DNA of 64,000 nucleotides from contig WPIO01000014.1 in assembly GCA_009760855.2 (NCBI GenBank), forward strand, positions 3,026,001 to 3,090,000. Reading direction: 5' to 3'. The translations under genes were made by a program, and so were the position numbers. This DNA comes from Cristatella mucedo (taxonomy: Eukaryota; Bryozoa; Phylactolaemata; Cristatellidae). Within the stretch, counting starts at the first letter, position 1; every line of letters begins with the position of its first letter. The notes beneath the pieces are model-generated. The model made no database searches. It saw only the letters and a list, made by a program, of their open reading frames with translations, and was not told the origin of the DNA. Below, piece by piece: positions 24,101-35,245 of the stretch.

Positions 24101-27100
24101 GCTGTTAAGCATATAGTAGAAGAACTTTGAACAAGCCTAAACTTTAAGTTGCATGCCATTGTCAACGCACTTCTGCAGCAATACTGCAGCTTGGAAGAAT
24201 TCTTTTTTGAGCTGTTTTTATTTGTATTAGGTGAAATTCCTGTTTAAAATCAGTGATGTAAGTCTTGTCGATGTGACGATTTCTAAATTGCTTAGTTTTG
24301 GCTACGTTATTATTAATCCCATGCAAAAGCTGTCTGTTCTTAGCTTGCTAATTGCTAAGCAGATAAATGTACAGGCTAGTAGTTTTAACTTGGTGGCTGT
24401 GAAATTATCTGAATACTGCTGGCAGAAATGCTGCTATACCATTAGATAATAACACTTCACTCGAGCTCCCTTTGAAATGGGCCTTATTCTTGGTAGATTC
24501 ACTTCTTTTAACATAGTGTGTTTTCAAAGCATGAACCGGTGTACATGATTCTAGACCTCCATAAGGATAGTTGACATCTGAAATAATTGTTTTGATATGG
24601 TTTTTCGTATTTAAGTCTTAGGCTGAGTGACTCCTTAATTTCTTTGTTGTATTATGACTGCAGCATATCTGCTTATGATAGCCACTGAGTATTGCAGATA
24701 GCCCCATTATAAGAATACTTTGTTTCTAGTTGGCGTCTATCTATGCTGCATGTGACTCAGCTGCAGTACGTCGTGCTATGTTCAGTGCAACTACTGCTGC
24801 CGATGTAGAAGAATGGTGCAAGCTCAACCTTGATGGCCTAATTACCATGTATATTGGCATGAGGCAAGTCGTGCTAGAATATTGCATGCTCCATATCTAG
24901 TTGAAATGGAGATTTTGTTTCACCGTTTGAGCTACTGCTGGATCAAAAAGTTGGATAATGAATTGTTTAACCTGCATTTAGTTTTTCTGCATTATTCTTC
25001 TGCCTATGGAAAATTGGGTCACTTAGGCTTTAAGTTGCAATCATAGAGCTCTTGAGTAATGTAATGTAATGTATCTACGCTGTAACTCCACAAAGCCAAA
25101 AAGACTATGTGGATGTTACGCAGGAGAGTTTTGTATAGCACACTTACAGCCTAAGCGGCTTTCGGTACGCATTCGGTACCCAACAGACTTCGTCTCACGC
25201 AACAAAGAGAAAGTGGGAAGCATTGCAGAGTCAGGAGAGCAGTTGAGGTAGTGAGTAGTGTGGAAGTAGCAGCTCAGGTCTGCTGAAAAGGATGAGCCAT
25301 AGTCGGCAGTAGGAGAGTAGTTGTCGTTGCATAAGAATTGTGGAAGTGAGTTCCACAGTCTAGGACCTGCAGAGCTAAAGCTTCTATCGCCAACGGTCTT
25401 TAAGCACAGGAATGGAACCGCTAATTTATTGTCACTACAGGACATGAGGGCGCAAAGAGGCTGAAACTGGTGCAGCAGTTCAGCTCGGTATGAAGGAGCC
25501 GAGCCGTGGCGGGCCTTGTGGGTCAGCGTAAGAACTTGGCTCTGTATCCGTTGCCCAACCGGCATCTATCCTAGCTCTTTTAGCAAAGGAGACACGTGCT
25601 CAAATCTCTGGGACTTGAAGACTAGCCTTGCCAGCCATACTCATAGTCAGCTGAAGTGGCCTAGTTGCTTTTTTTGGTTGCCCAGCTAAAAGGGAATTAC
25701 AACAATCAAGCCGAGACAGAACTAAGGAGCTAGTTGAATATTTTGCCAGCCGTTGTGGAAGACAGCTCATAATCTTGGATAGGGATCGGACACGGTGGCT
25801 AGCTGTAGAAGCAGTCATCTGAATGAAGCTTTTAAAATTGAGGCAGCTATCGAAAACGACATCTAAGTTTCGAGCACGTGGTGATGGTTGCACAACAGCA
25901 TCATTTATTAGAAGAGCAAAGCCTTTTAATCCAGCCACAGGGTGGAGGGTGTCCTGTGAGCAGCAGTTCGAGTAGAGTTGTTGTATGAGAAATATCATGA
26001 GCATTGCTGTAATAGTATTGTGCATGTACCCAGAATTATTCTCATTGAATTTTGACCTCTCATAGGGACCGCTTTGTTCTAAGCATCACTCAACAATGAA
26101 ATCGTTCGTGATCTCCAAAAAATCCGACTGCAAATAGCACTGACCAACACCAGGCTAGATCCAAGATAATGTGGTATATACAAATTGCCACAATAAAAGT
26201 CTAGACTATGAAGTCGAAGAGCAAAAAGCTATCTTAATCAATAAAATGATGTATATATGCACCTGTCAACCAATCAAACACTACAGCTTTTGATGGCTGG
26301 TGAAACCTTAGCTAATCAATAACACTTTAACTAGGTGTGTATGATGATGCATAGCTGGTGTTCCCGAACAAGACTCTACGTAGCACGTCGTTCGGGAATT
26401 GATATTCATAACATACAATGGAAAGTGGAGTATTTTATAAAAATTACTGTATGCTCTTTTTAGGCAAGATTAAGCAGATCGACATCGGCTTTTAAGTTCG
26501 TTAAATAGTGAAGACCGTTGGCGACAGAACCTTTAGCTCTGCAGGTCCTAGACTGTGGAACTCGCTTTCACAATTATTATGCAACGACAACTACTCTCCT
26601 ACTGCCGACTATGGCTCATCCTTTTCAGCGGTTCTGAGCTACTACTTCCATGCTACTCACTACCTCAACTGCTCTCCTAACTCTGCTATGCTTCCCACTT
26701 TCTCTTTGTTGCGTGAGACGAAGTCTGTTGGCTACCGAATGCGTACCGAAAGCCGCTAAGGCTGTGAGTGCGCTATACAAAACTCTCCTGCGTAACACCC
26801 ACATGGCCTTTATGACTTTCTGGAGTTACTGACGGAGATACATTACATTACATAGATAATCATTCCTTTGCTCTTTGATGCCTATCTGAATTTCTTACTG
26901 CTCACGTTTGGCCTCTTACCACCCAGTCGTCATATTTCAATCTTTAAGCCGTGATTCTAAACCGCCACAAATCCTTTGGAGATTGTGTCTTCAATTCCGA
27001 TGTCTTAAAGTCTGGAATCAGTTACCGACTTACATCATGCCATTACCTAGCTTAACCACACTTATAAGACAGCTTAACAACTACATGTTCCTCATAGCAG

Positions 27101-29076
27101 TTGCTCCGTCTATGTGAGTTTTCACTTATTTGCACAAGCATGCTTGCAATTATGCATATTATCGGTTGACATGCTTCCTTTCGAGCCTGTATGAACTGCC
27201 CAGAAAGAGATTTAATCTTCTTAGGATGCTGTTTAGGTGCATTATTATTATTATCTGTTTTGTTTGTTCACCGTGCAAGAAAAACCGAAAACCAAAGTGT
27301 CAAATGACAAATTTGCATTGGCAAATTTGCATTGCATTCGTTTGACAAATTTGCATTCGGAAGAACAAGCCGTGGTTGCCCAATTGTGTGCGACCCAAGA
27401 CGACCATGTGTTTCTGTTGTACGGCTTTTTCTGCCATTAGATAGCTCTTTTGTCAATTACCTTACATCAGTAAATAAATGTAAATATAATTCATTTGTAT
27501 AGCACCACCATAAGATAGCGTTATCTCTATTTGCGTGCTTCTCATGTGCAGCGGGGCTCGAGCCCACAACCTCGGTAATCAGATACATTCACCTTGACCT
27601 TGGTTGGGGTGAGTACAACCACTGCACCAAACCAGCACAATACTTTAATTGCAACCCTTGACGTTTGTGCATGTCATCTTCTTTAATAATGATATGGCTA
27701 TCTGTGCTGTTAATACTAGTGTGGCCTTTCCTTTTTATTTGATGCCTTGACGTATTTAATTTTTGAGCCTGAATTTGTTTCTTTTGCCCGAAGTTAATAC
27801 GGTTCTCCAATGTGTCTTGCCGTTTAAAGGAATGTTGCTGTTTCGGATGTTGAGCAGGAGCTTGTCTTTGCTGGAAGTGAACCAGGCAAGCTACTTGCTC
27901 TGCGGAATCTGGTTCGAAGGGGTTTGTCACCACCAGTGCTCATATTCGTTCAGTCTCGTGACCGCGCCAAGCAGCTCTACTCGGAGCTTGCATACGAAGG
28001 AGTTAAAATTGATGTTATCCACTCTGGTCGTCCACAGCCGGAGGTTTGTAAGGAACAAAGTGTGCGCCTAACCAGCTGAGGCATTGACTTAGTAGTTGCC
28101 AGTGGACTTGCAATCAAGTGCTCCAATGCTTTCTGAAACCTGAGCAGGGCTAAGATATTGATAAGCACTTATTTGGAACTTTAAATTCCTCTTGCTGCCT
28201 AACAAAGAACATCTGCAATGGCAGTTATGGCTCAATCGTATCTTGCAAAAAAACGTGACAGGTGTAGCCATTTCAGCAGAGAACAGTCTGACACCGGTTC
28301 GGCTGTTTGATGTGGCTATAAAGTATGCCGGGCTTTATCCTGCATAACCATGTTGCTGTTTCTCCTTTCAGCGTGATGTCGTGGTGCGTGAATTCCGTGC
28401 TGGTAAGACCTGGGTCCTTGTGTGCACTGAAGTGATGGGCCGTGGTATAGATTTCAAAGGTGTGAACCTGGTAATTAACTATGACTTCCCACTGACTCCA
28501 GTAAGCTACATTCATCGCATTGGTCGCACGGGCAGAGCTGGCCGCAAAGGGAAAGCCATCACATTTTTCACGGAACAAGATCTTCCATATCTGCGTGGGT
28601 AAGATCGCTACTCTGTAACCTGCGTACCTCTCATTATCTGTTGGCTTTCACCTGTCTATACTCTTGCATTTTCCGTGTATCCATTTATGTTTTACTAGCC
28701 ACCATCCTGATTGCAGTATTGCCAACCTGATGAGGGAATCAGGCTGTCAAGTGCCCGAATACATGCTACGAATTCCTAAGCCAGGGAAAAAAGCTAGGCG
28801 GAAGCTGGCTACAACAGTCCCTGAGCGAGACGCGATCACCACCATTCCTGAGAAGAGGTTGCTGCTCGATGTGGTCAAAGGACGTAAGGCTTTCACCCGA
28901 CGAAGGTGAGCTACAGAGTAGTTTGTGCTAGGCATTCTTCATTCCTCTGTCATTACGGCACACCGTTGCCAACTGTGTGAACAACTGAGGTTTGAGAAAT
29001 TTATTCTGCCATAAGTTTTACCACAGTGATTACTTGCCGACCATGGTTTATCGTTGTTCACTGACGGTAGAACTGG

Positions 29077-29108
<32 letters not shown>

Positions 29109-32100
29109 GTACTCTATATTTTAGTGTCCAAAGTCAACTAAATATCTATCTAAGTGCTTTACAATTGCAAGATAATCAATAACCAATGGTAAAGTGGCAT
29201 GCATGGTATCATGCTTAGAGACAAACATGCAAAAGCGAACATGTATCATTAATAAATAAATAAATCCTAGCTGATTTAACAGCCTCTTTTTGTATAGCGA
29301 CAGCAGAGCCTTTACGGCTGTAACCACCGCTTGCAGTGGTGATAAAGGATCGCCAACCGCAGGAATCGAACCCACGACCTCGGAACTGAGGTCGTGAAAG
29401 CAACCGCCTTACCTAGTGTGCCATCACGGCTCACCATATCATGCTTAGGCCACGATGCTAATGCAGCAAGAAGACACTTGGGGCACCGGTTAGTAAGGCC
29501 TCTAGCTAGTAAAATGCACTGAATCGTGCACGGGTTATCACGCAAAGCCCAAAGGGCAAAAAAGAGACTTTCACTGGGTCAAAGTGAAAGCTGAGCCGAA
29601 CCTATGTGTCTTTTGGTGAGACTTGCATGAGCCATGTGGCCCACTAGGTAAGGCGGTTGCTTTTCACAACTTCTTCCCAAGGTCGAGGGTTCGAATCCTG
29701 CAATGGGCGATCTTTTATTGCTGCTGCAAGCGGTGGTGATAGCCTTTAAGTCTCTTATGTCGCTAAAATAAAGAGGCTGTACAATCAGCTAGTATTTTTT
29801 TGATTATGCAAGGTCGCTGCAGATGGTGATTGTAGCTGGAAGCGAGTATCAGACTTTCGGTACATACTAGCTGAAGTAAAGTTAGCCTTCTGAAGAAATG
29901 GTGTTAGTAAGTTAATGCTGTTAATGATGAAGTAAAATCTGCTAGCCTGGCGAATAGTGGCCCAATCGACGAGGATTGTTGTAATGGTAGGTAAAGAGCA
30001 GCCGATTTAAGTCAAATTGTTTAAGTGACAAAATAGCCTTAGGTGCTTTTATCGGTTTCCGGCAGGCGACAAAGAGTGGCCTGCTGAAAGATCCCACGGC
30101 CAGGGTCATGATGTCCGAGAACTTTACAGCTGGGCTCAGAGTATTGTATAGTTTGTATGACGATGTTCGTTGTGGTGGATCTTCATTCAATGTGGATCGT
30201 AAAGATAAAATGATTGATTTGATAAGAATTAGTAGTAAATGAAGAGCTTGTCGCCAGATGGTAGGTATGAACTTGGAGCTAGACCTGCTAAAATAAAAGC
30301 TGCTTTGCTAGAGTATAATTGTATGAATTGCTTTGCAAGGTTTCGTAGGCAAAAAACCCAAAGCAAGAAAACTCCTTGGGTATCCGAATACTCTTCACTG
30401 TCAAGACAACCATGAGATCAATAAGACTATCTGCTACACAAATAGCAAAACTATTTACGAGATTTTCTTTACATTCAGTTCACGACATGCATGACATGTC
30501 CATCTATATTAAGTTCACAAGTATTTATGCAACACCTCTCACTCTATGGCAGACCAAGTCTGTCGAATGGCAGTCAAACTAGAGTCGCGAGCTACAAAAG
30601 CTGCCTACGATATATCATAGTTGCTATTAATCAGAAGGAAAATAAGTGCAATTATTAACTTCCTATTCGATAAGAATTAGGTTTACTGTTGATCCTAATG
30701 ATCGCATCAATGGCACCAGCTTCTAAGCTGTTGTATTCTAAGATGCTGTTTACTTTACATTCGGAAGTAGGCAGATTTTGATTGCTTCTCAAGCGCTAGT
30801 CAACGTCATCCCTAAGATGCTTTATAGGGTTTTATCGGACGGCAGCCCAGACCAATCCACGACGGTTACAAACGATCATAGCTATTGTATTTTTTTTTAC
30901 CCAATTCGCGGCCTGCCTTGGGTGATTGTCATGCGAAAACATACATTTACTTTCCTTATAGCTGGCAGAATTCCCACGGTCTGAGACATAGCATCGAGAT
31001 GCCTGCGCCAGAAACGGCGATTCTGCCACTCAGCTTTTCTTTGGCTGACACAGAGGCAGCAGTGTTCGATGGATATTGTGCCCCCCCCCCCGACAAACTA
31101 CACAGATGGTCCCCCCCCCCCAGTATCAGGCACTCATTTTGGCATGTTGATCCAACACCCCGGGACATATGTCCCTGCCTTCTTGGTATGCCACTGCATA
31201 GAGGCAGCGTTTTTTTTCTATTCCAAAGGAGAATAAATTTGCTCTTGTTGTTCCACTATAATGAGCACCGGTCTTTAACCATCGATGTCACCCATATCAC
31301 TCGATCGGCTTTCCACCGTTTTATTCAGGTATTCGGCTTTTCACCACTTGTCGCAGAAAGATGCTCAAGGGCAAGCTGACAACCCACTGTTTGCCAGCCA
31401 ACTCATTTCCGTGTAATGGCTTCTCCCGTGACGGTGGCGTCACGCTGGGCTTAATATGGGACAGTGCAGGTCTAGTGATTGTTTCTCCATCTGCTACCCA
31501 CCCTGGCGAATGGCAGAGCAGCTGCCTGCGTTTGCCTGCTGGTACTAGGCGTTTCGCCCCGACGCTGGCCAGCAAATTGGAGCATGGCATTCCTGTTGCG
31601 GGGTGGAGCCACGACGCTGGCGAATCGAAATGGCTGATGGACTGACCTGCTAAAAAGGTCAGCTGATTCAACAGCCTCATTTATATAGTCATCTTGGTAC
31701 TGTTTACAATTTACATGGTAATGTCGGATCAGGCTTATGGGAATAAATGTTAGCTTGTGACACCACGCATGGACTGCACAGGTAAACGTAGCGGTAGGTC
31801 CCACCTACCTCTCTGATCCTTGGCTTGTGTGTGCTCATGCGCTGCTAGCTTTGGGATCGATAATCTAGATATGCTCTAGATCTTGCGACTGCTCGAGAAA
31901 AGGATAACTCCCTATGTTCGTCCACCTGGTATTGTGGTCAGCTGATTGCCTTCGGTTTGCAACAGATTTTACTGCATAGTTGCTTATGCAAGGTTGTTAC
32001 TGGCACAACCTTTTGCTACACGAGACAGTTAATGTCTTCTTGTTCAGCATCGATTAGTAGACGTGGCTGGATATGAGGTATTTCAGCTGTGCATGCTGAG

Positions 32101-34614
32101 GTAAAAGTCCTCGGTGATACATATGTAAAGTGGCTACAAAGAGATTGATTTCTCTGGGGGCACTATACAAATGTATTATTATTATTAAGCAAAGGTCACT
32201 TATAGCAATTTCAGCACTTCAATTGGAATCGTTCACTGCTGTCTTTGCTAATAGTAGTTGGACCTACTGTTGTCGCAATTTATGCTCTCCCTCTTGCCTA
32301 TGTAATCGCCCAGAGCAATTGAGGCTTTTAATTGTATGCAGATGGCCATTTAGCTGTGCCTATTCCTTGATCCAGACCTTCCTTTCCGCATGTGGAACTG
32401 GCATGACTCCCTTGAAGCATGTCTTGCTACCATTAGCACTTGGATGGCAGCAAACCATCTAAAAGTGAATTCCAGTTAAGCCAACTTGCTTCTCATGGGC
32501 AAACCAAGTGTTGCTCGGAAATGGGAAGACCTAACTCAAGGGTGGCTCTCCCAGCATATCTCCTATAGCGTTTGCACACAATCTAAGTTTCCTGTTCCAA
32601 AGTGACCTTTCACTAGAGAACCATATCAGCTCCGGAGTCCGGCCTGCTTACTCTAGCTGTTCCATTCCTCCACTTAAAGACCGTTGGCGACAGAAACTTT
32701 AGCTCTGCAGGTCCTAGACTGTGGAACTCGCTCCCACAATTTTTATGCAACGACAACTACTCTGCTACTGCCGACTATGGCTCATCCTTTTCAGCGGTCC
32801 TGAGCTGCCACTTCCATGCTACTCACTACCTCAACTGCTCTCCTGACTCTGCAATGCTTCCCACTTTCTCTTTGTTGCGTGAGACGAAGTCTGTTGGCTA
32901 CCGAATGCGTACCGAAAGCCACTTAGGCTGTGAGTGTGCTATACAAAACTCTCCTGCGTGACACCCACATGGTCTTTATGACTTTGTGGAGTTACAGACG
33001 GAGATACATTACATTACATTACGTACGATTGCAATCATTCGTGTCCCCTAAGACAAGATTACCACATCCACATTGGTTCATGCATTTATGACATCGACTT
33101 GTGTACCTCACTCCCTGTAGGCCTTCCAGCCTGTGTAATCAGGCGCTTACAGTTGGTACACAACTTTGCACCCAGGCTTGTCTGTCATGAACTTCAAAAT
33201 TGTCACATAACACCACTTTCACCGACCTGCACTGGCCCCCATAGGGAGCTAAAAAGAAGCTAAAGCCTGCCTCTAACCTGTGGTTTTTCTGTCGTGAACA
33301 CCGTAGCTCCCACATCGCTCAGTACACCACTTTTCATTTGCTTACGCGAGCTCTCCATCAAGCAGCATCAAGCAGACTTCAAGGTTTTGTCACTCACTTT
33401 TAGGTCTCTTCATTCTCATGCAGCTGCCGACCTGTCTCAACTACCAACCCATCAGGCTTGGCATCGTACCACCCGTTCTTCTGACTGAAGTCGTTCAGCT
33501 ATGTCTTGAATCAACCTCAAATCTTTGAGTGACATGCTGTTAGCTCGTTTGCTCCCAAAGCCTGGAATTCCTCTACCCTGACGTAAAGACACTCCCTGAG
33601 TTGACGACATTTAAAAAAGCTAAAGACCTGTTCCTCACTAACGGGTTTAAGTTCTGAAGCAGGCAATTCTATATTGCCCACTGCAAGCAGTAGTGATCGC
33701 CTCTAAGGCTCTTCTGCTGCTATATAAATGAGGCTGTCGAATCAGCAGACCGTTACTTTTCACTGTAGAACGTGTGCTTGTTCAACGTCAATTGTTCTGA
33801 GTTTGCCTATGCATGCTGACTCTGTGTGTGTGTTATCACTAACCATAATGCTTTCATTACTCCAAATGCAACGTGCCTCGAAAGAGAGGATTTTTTCTTA
33901 AGTTGCTTAAAAATGTCAGGTTATTATTATTACTTGCTTGAACAAACATTTACATATTTGCAAAATTAACCAAGTAGGCGATTTCAGTCGCCAGCTTGTC
34001 ACCTACCCATTGTAAGAACTGCATTGTTCATCCTATTTACCTTCTAGCCACGAGCTGGGTAGCTGGTTGACCAAACCCGGAAAAGCCAGATTACTTCTTA
34101 TGCCCATCGATTAAGTCGAGATTTTTGTACTAACTGGTTGATAAAGACCATGCTTATATTAAATATAGGCTACTGTCAAGTGCGTTCCAGATGTTCATGC
34201 AACTGCTTCCACCCAAATCCCCTTTGCCTCTGCTGTTTGACGGTGAGATCGTGGGAATCGCTGAGATAAGCAAGTGTATTGACAACTGTGACTTTGCTTT
34301 TCAAGAGATGGTGATCAAGCCGCACTATTGAGCTCACTACCTAATTTCATTGTTTTCACTACCACCATGTCTCGTTTTTCAGTGCAGAAGTTATATTCTG
34401 TCTTTACAGGATAACTCCCTTGAGCACACTGTAGCTGGCAAAATGTCTTTATCAGCTGCAATACACAGTCACTGTGTCCTATTAAGCATTGGACATTGTA
34501 GTCATAGCTTTGATGTAAGGCCCCTGTCAGACTGACTGGGTCATGACTCTTACCGACAATCAACACTAAGTGGACTCCCCTGTTTCTGGAGCTAAGTAGA
34601 TATGATAGTGTATT

Positions 34615-34694
<80 letters not shown>

Positions 34695-35245
34695 GTTGTA
34701 AAGTGTTCTCGCTTCACTACCTAGACATGGGTTCGAATTCTGCTGTAGGCAATTCTTTATTGCCCATCGCAAGCAGAGTGAAAACTGCAAAGGCTCTTGT
34801 GCCCCTGTACAAGTGGGCTGCAAGTAAATTGAACGTTATAAGCTGTTTTGGCTGCTCTTTGTTAGTTTATCCTCCCGGCTGGTGGAGAGCATTCGCAGTG
34901 TCTGCTCGTTTGCTTGGTATCTATATGAGTAGCTTTGGGTGCCCTTCGTAACAGTATGCTCTGCACTATGCAAACAGGGCTAAGTTTCGTAGCCGATGGT
35001 GAATGTTTCTTGTGTTCATGGACCTCAAGTCACCTCTAAAAAAATTTCTACCGGACCAGTCTCTTAACATGAACTGCAAGTCGCTTTGGGCTCCCATGCG
35101 TCCTGTGAATTATTACGTGTCCGTGCACTTTGCCAAACTATTTTTTTTTTCTTTCAGGCCAAATGATAAGCGAGGCAGCACTGGCTCAGCTGGAGGGAAG
35201 AGAGAGCACAGCCGCCGCGCATGCTCGGTACCAGAGGGTGACTGA
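18111..35245 (+). CDS. DDX52: DDX52/Rok1 DESD-box ATP-dependent RNA helicase, 12 exons, complete
   Basis: Exons: 18111-18194, 18766-19161, 21808-21993, 22169-22315, 22423-22528, 22697-22769, 22965-23034, 24730-24863, 27830-28043, 28372-28598, 28717-28905, 35158-35245. They sum to 1914 nt, an exact open frame of 637 codons plus stop; human DDX52 is about 600. Exon 1 encodes the family-specific start [18 protein letters not shown]. Helicase motifs in order: Q ([13 protein letters not shown]), I (APTGSGKT), Ia (APTRELAQQ), Ib (TTPKK), II (VDESDK), III (FSATT), IV (LIFVQSRDR), V ([16 protein letters not shown]), VI ([13 protein letters not shown]), then a basic tail. In yeast and human this family remodels pre-40S particles in the nucleolus (established). 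Exon 2 carries a Lys-rich nuclear-localisation-like stretch. Introns after exons 5 and 8 have GC donors. The last intron is 6.25 kb and full of repeats. Tyr/Lys replaces the usual TPxR arginine in motif Ib. Confidence 0.93.
19508..19645 (-). mobile_element. SINE family 1 in DDX52 intron 2
   Basis: CATTTGTATAGCACCCTATG, CTAAATCTCTG and CCAGCCCACGACCTCGGTCA mark the reversed SINE. The A box end is poorly kept. Confidence 0.75.
20645..20760 (-). mobile_element. LINE family B 3' tail fragment in DDX52 intron 2
   Basis: TACTAATAATAATAATACAT, CCCTCAGAGAACTCATCTCT and GCTGCAAAGGAAGCACGATC are family B tail sequence. Confidence 0.75.
25058..26012 (-). mobile_element. LINE family A in DDX52 intron 8, minus orientation
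   Basis: Two open minus-strand segments (25116-25565, 25600-26025) carry [25 protein letters not shown]-like and [33 protein letters not shown] tail lies at the low-coordinate end. It is intronic and antisense to DDX52. Confidence 0.85.
26505..26855 (+). mobile_element. LINE family A 3' fragment in DDX52 intron 8, plus orientation
   Basis: It is homologous to the 3' 350 bp of the copy at 40.5-41.3 kb ([18 protein letters not shown]) and ends GATACATTACATTACAT. With the 25.06-26.01 kb copy it forms a large inverted repeat in the intron. Confidence 0.85.
26880..27265 (+). mobile_element. LINE (family B-like) 3' end in DDX52 intron 8
   Basis: [18 protein letters not shown] resembles the C-terminus of CR1/L2-type RT proteins. 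The 3' end is CCCAGAAAGAGATTTAATCT and ATTATTATTATC. Confidence 0.72.
27309..27358. repeat. Short tandem CAAATTTGCATT repeat
   Basis: Three near-exact units lie in DDX52 intron 8. Each unit carries the octamer-like ATTTGCAT. Confidence 0.8.
27487..27642 (-). mobile_element. SINE family 1 in DDX52 intron 8
   Basis: TCATTTGTATAGCACCACC, GGGGCTCGAGCCCACAACCT and ACTGCACCAAACCAGCAC show the full head and tail. Confidence 0.82.
29081..29108. repeat. (TAA)n microsatellite
   Basis: About nine ATA/TAA units lie in DDX52 intron 11, possibly a LINE tail. Confidence 0.9.
29278..29438 (-). mobile_element. tRNA-derived SINE family 2 in DDX52 intron 11
   Basis: Full reversed copy: GCGACAGCAGAGCCTTTACG, ACCACCGCTTGCAGTGGTG, AGGAATCGAACCCACGACCT, ACCGCCTTACCTAGTGTGCC. 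It pairs with the + copy at 29632. Confidence 0.85.
29632..29795 (+). mobile_element. tRNA-derived SINE family 2 in DDX52 intron 11
   Basis: TGGCCCACTAGGTAAGGCGG (A box), GAGGGTTCGAATCCTGCAAT (B box) and GCAAGCGGTGGTGATAGCCT are followed by the tail GAGGCTGTACAATCAGCT. Confidence 0.85.
31081..31121. repeat. Two poly-C runs of 11 in DDX52 intron 11
   Basis: C-runs at 31081-31091 and 31111-31121 are 19 bp apart. There is no gene signal here. Confidence 0.9.
31530..31640 (+). mobile_element. Decayed fragment related to the LTR-like family
   Basis: CCTGCTGGTACTAGGCG, GCTGGCCAGCAAATTGGAGC and GGCATTCCTG resemble the cores of the 1.47 and 40.19 kb elements. The ends are not recognisable. Confidence 0.4.
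32112..32190 (+). mobile_element. LINE family B tail fragment in DDX52 intron 11
   Basis: GTGGCTACAAAGAGATTGAT, GGGGGCACTATACAAATG and ATTATTATTATT show the family tail. Confidence 0.7.
32670..33020 (+). mobile_element. LINE family A 3' fragment in DDX52 intron 11
   Basis: It has the same 3' end as the 26.5 kb copy (GACAGAAACTTTAGCTCTGC to ACATTACATTACATTACG). It directly abuts a LINE family B copy that starts at about 33040. Confidence 0.85.
33040..33935 (+). mobile_element. LINE family B 3' part in DDX52 intron 11, with SINE insertion
   Basis: [36 protein letters not shown]-like residues and [19 protein letters not shown] are visible with frame breaks. A piece of SINE family 2 (about 33652-33752) interrupts it. 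Confidence 0.8.
33652..33752 (+). mobile_element. SINE family 2, 3' part, inside a LINE
   Basis: GAAGCAGGCAATTCTATATT, CTGCAAGCAGTAGTGATCGC and ATGAGGCTGTCGAATCAGC interrupt family B LINE sequence. Confidence 0.75.
34617..34693. repeat. (CT)n microsatellite, about 76 bp
   Basis: This is an uninterrupted CT run in DDX52 intron 11, immediately 5' of a SINE remnant. Confidence 0.98.
34693..34830 (+). mobile_element. SINE family 2 next to a CT microsatellite
   Basis: CATGGGTTCGAATTCTGCTG (B box), CAATTCTTTATTGCCCATCG and AAAGGCTCTTGTGCCCCTGT are visible. The 5' head is replaced by the CT repeat. Confidence 0.7.

Larger units (their letters stand above)
29800..32110. other. DDX52 intron 11, interior
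   Basis: No exon with family similarity is present. It holds poly-C runs and a decayed LTR-like fragment. The remaining sequence is unassigned. Confidence 0.55.
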
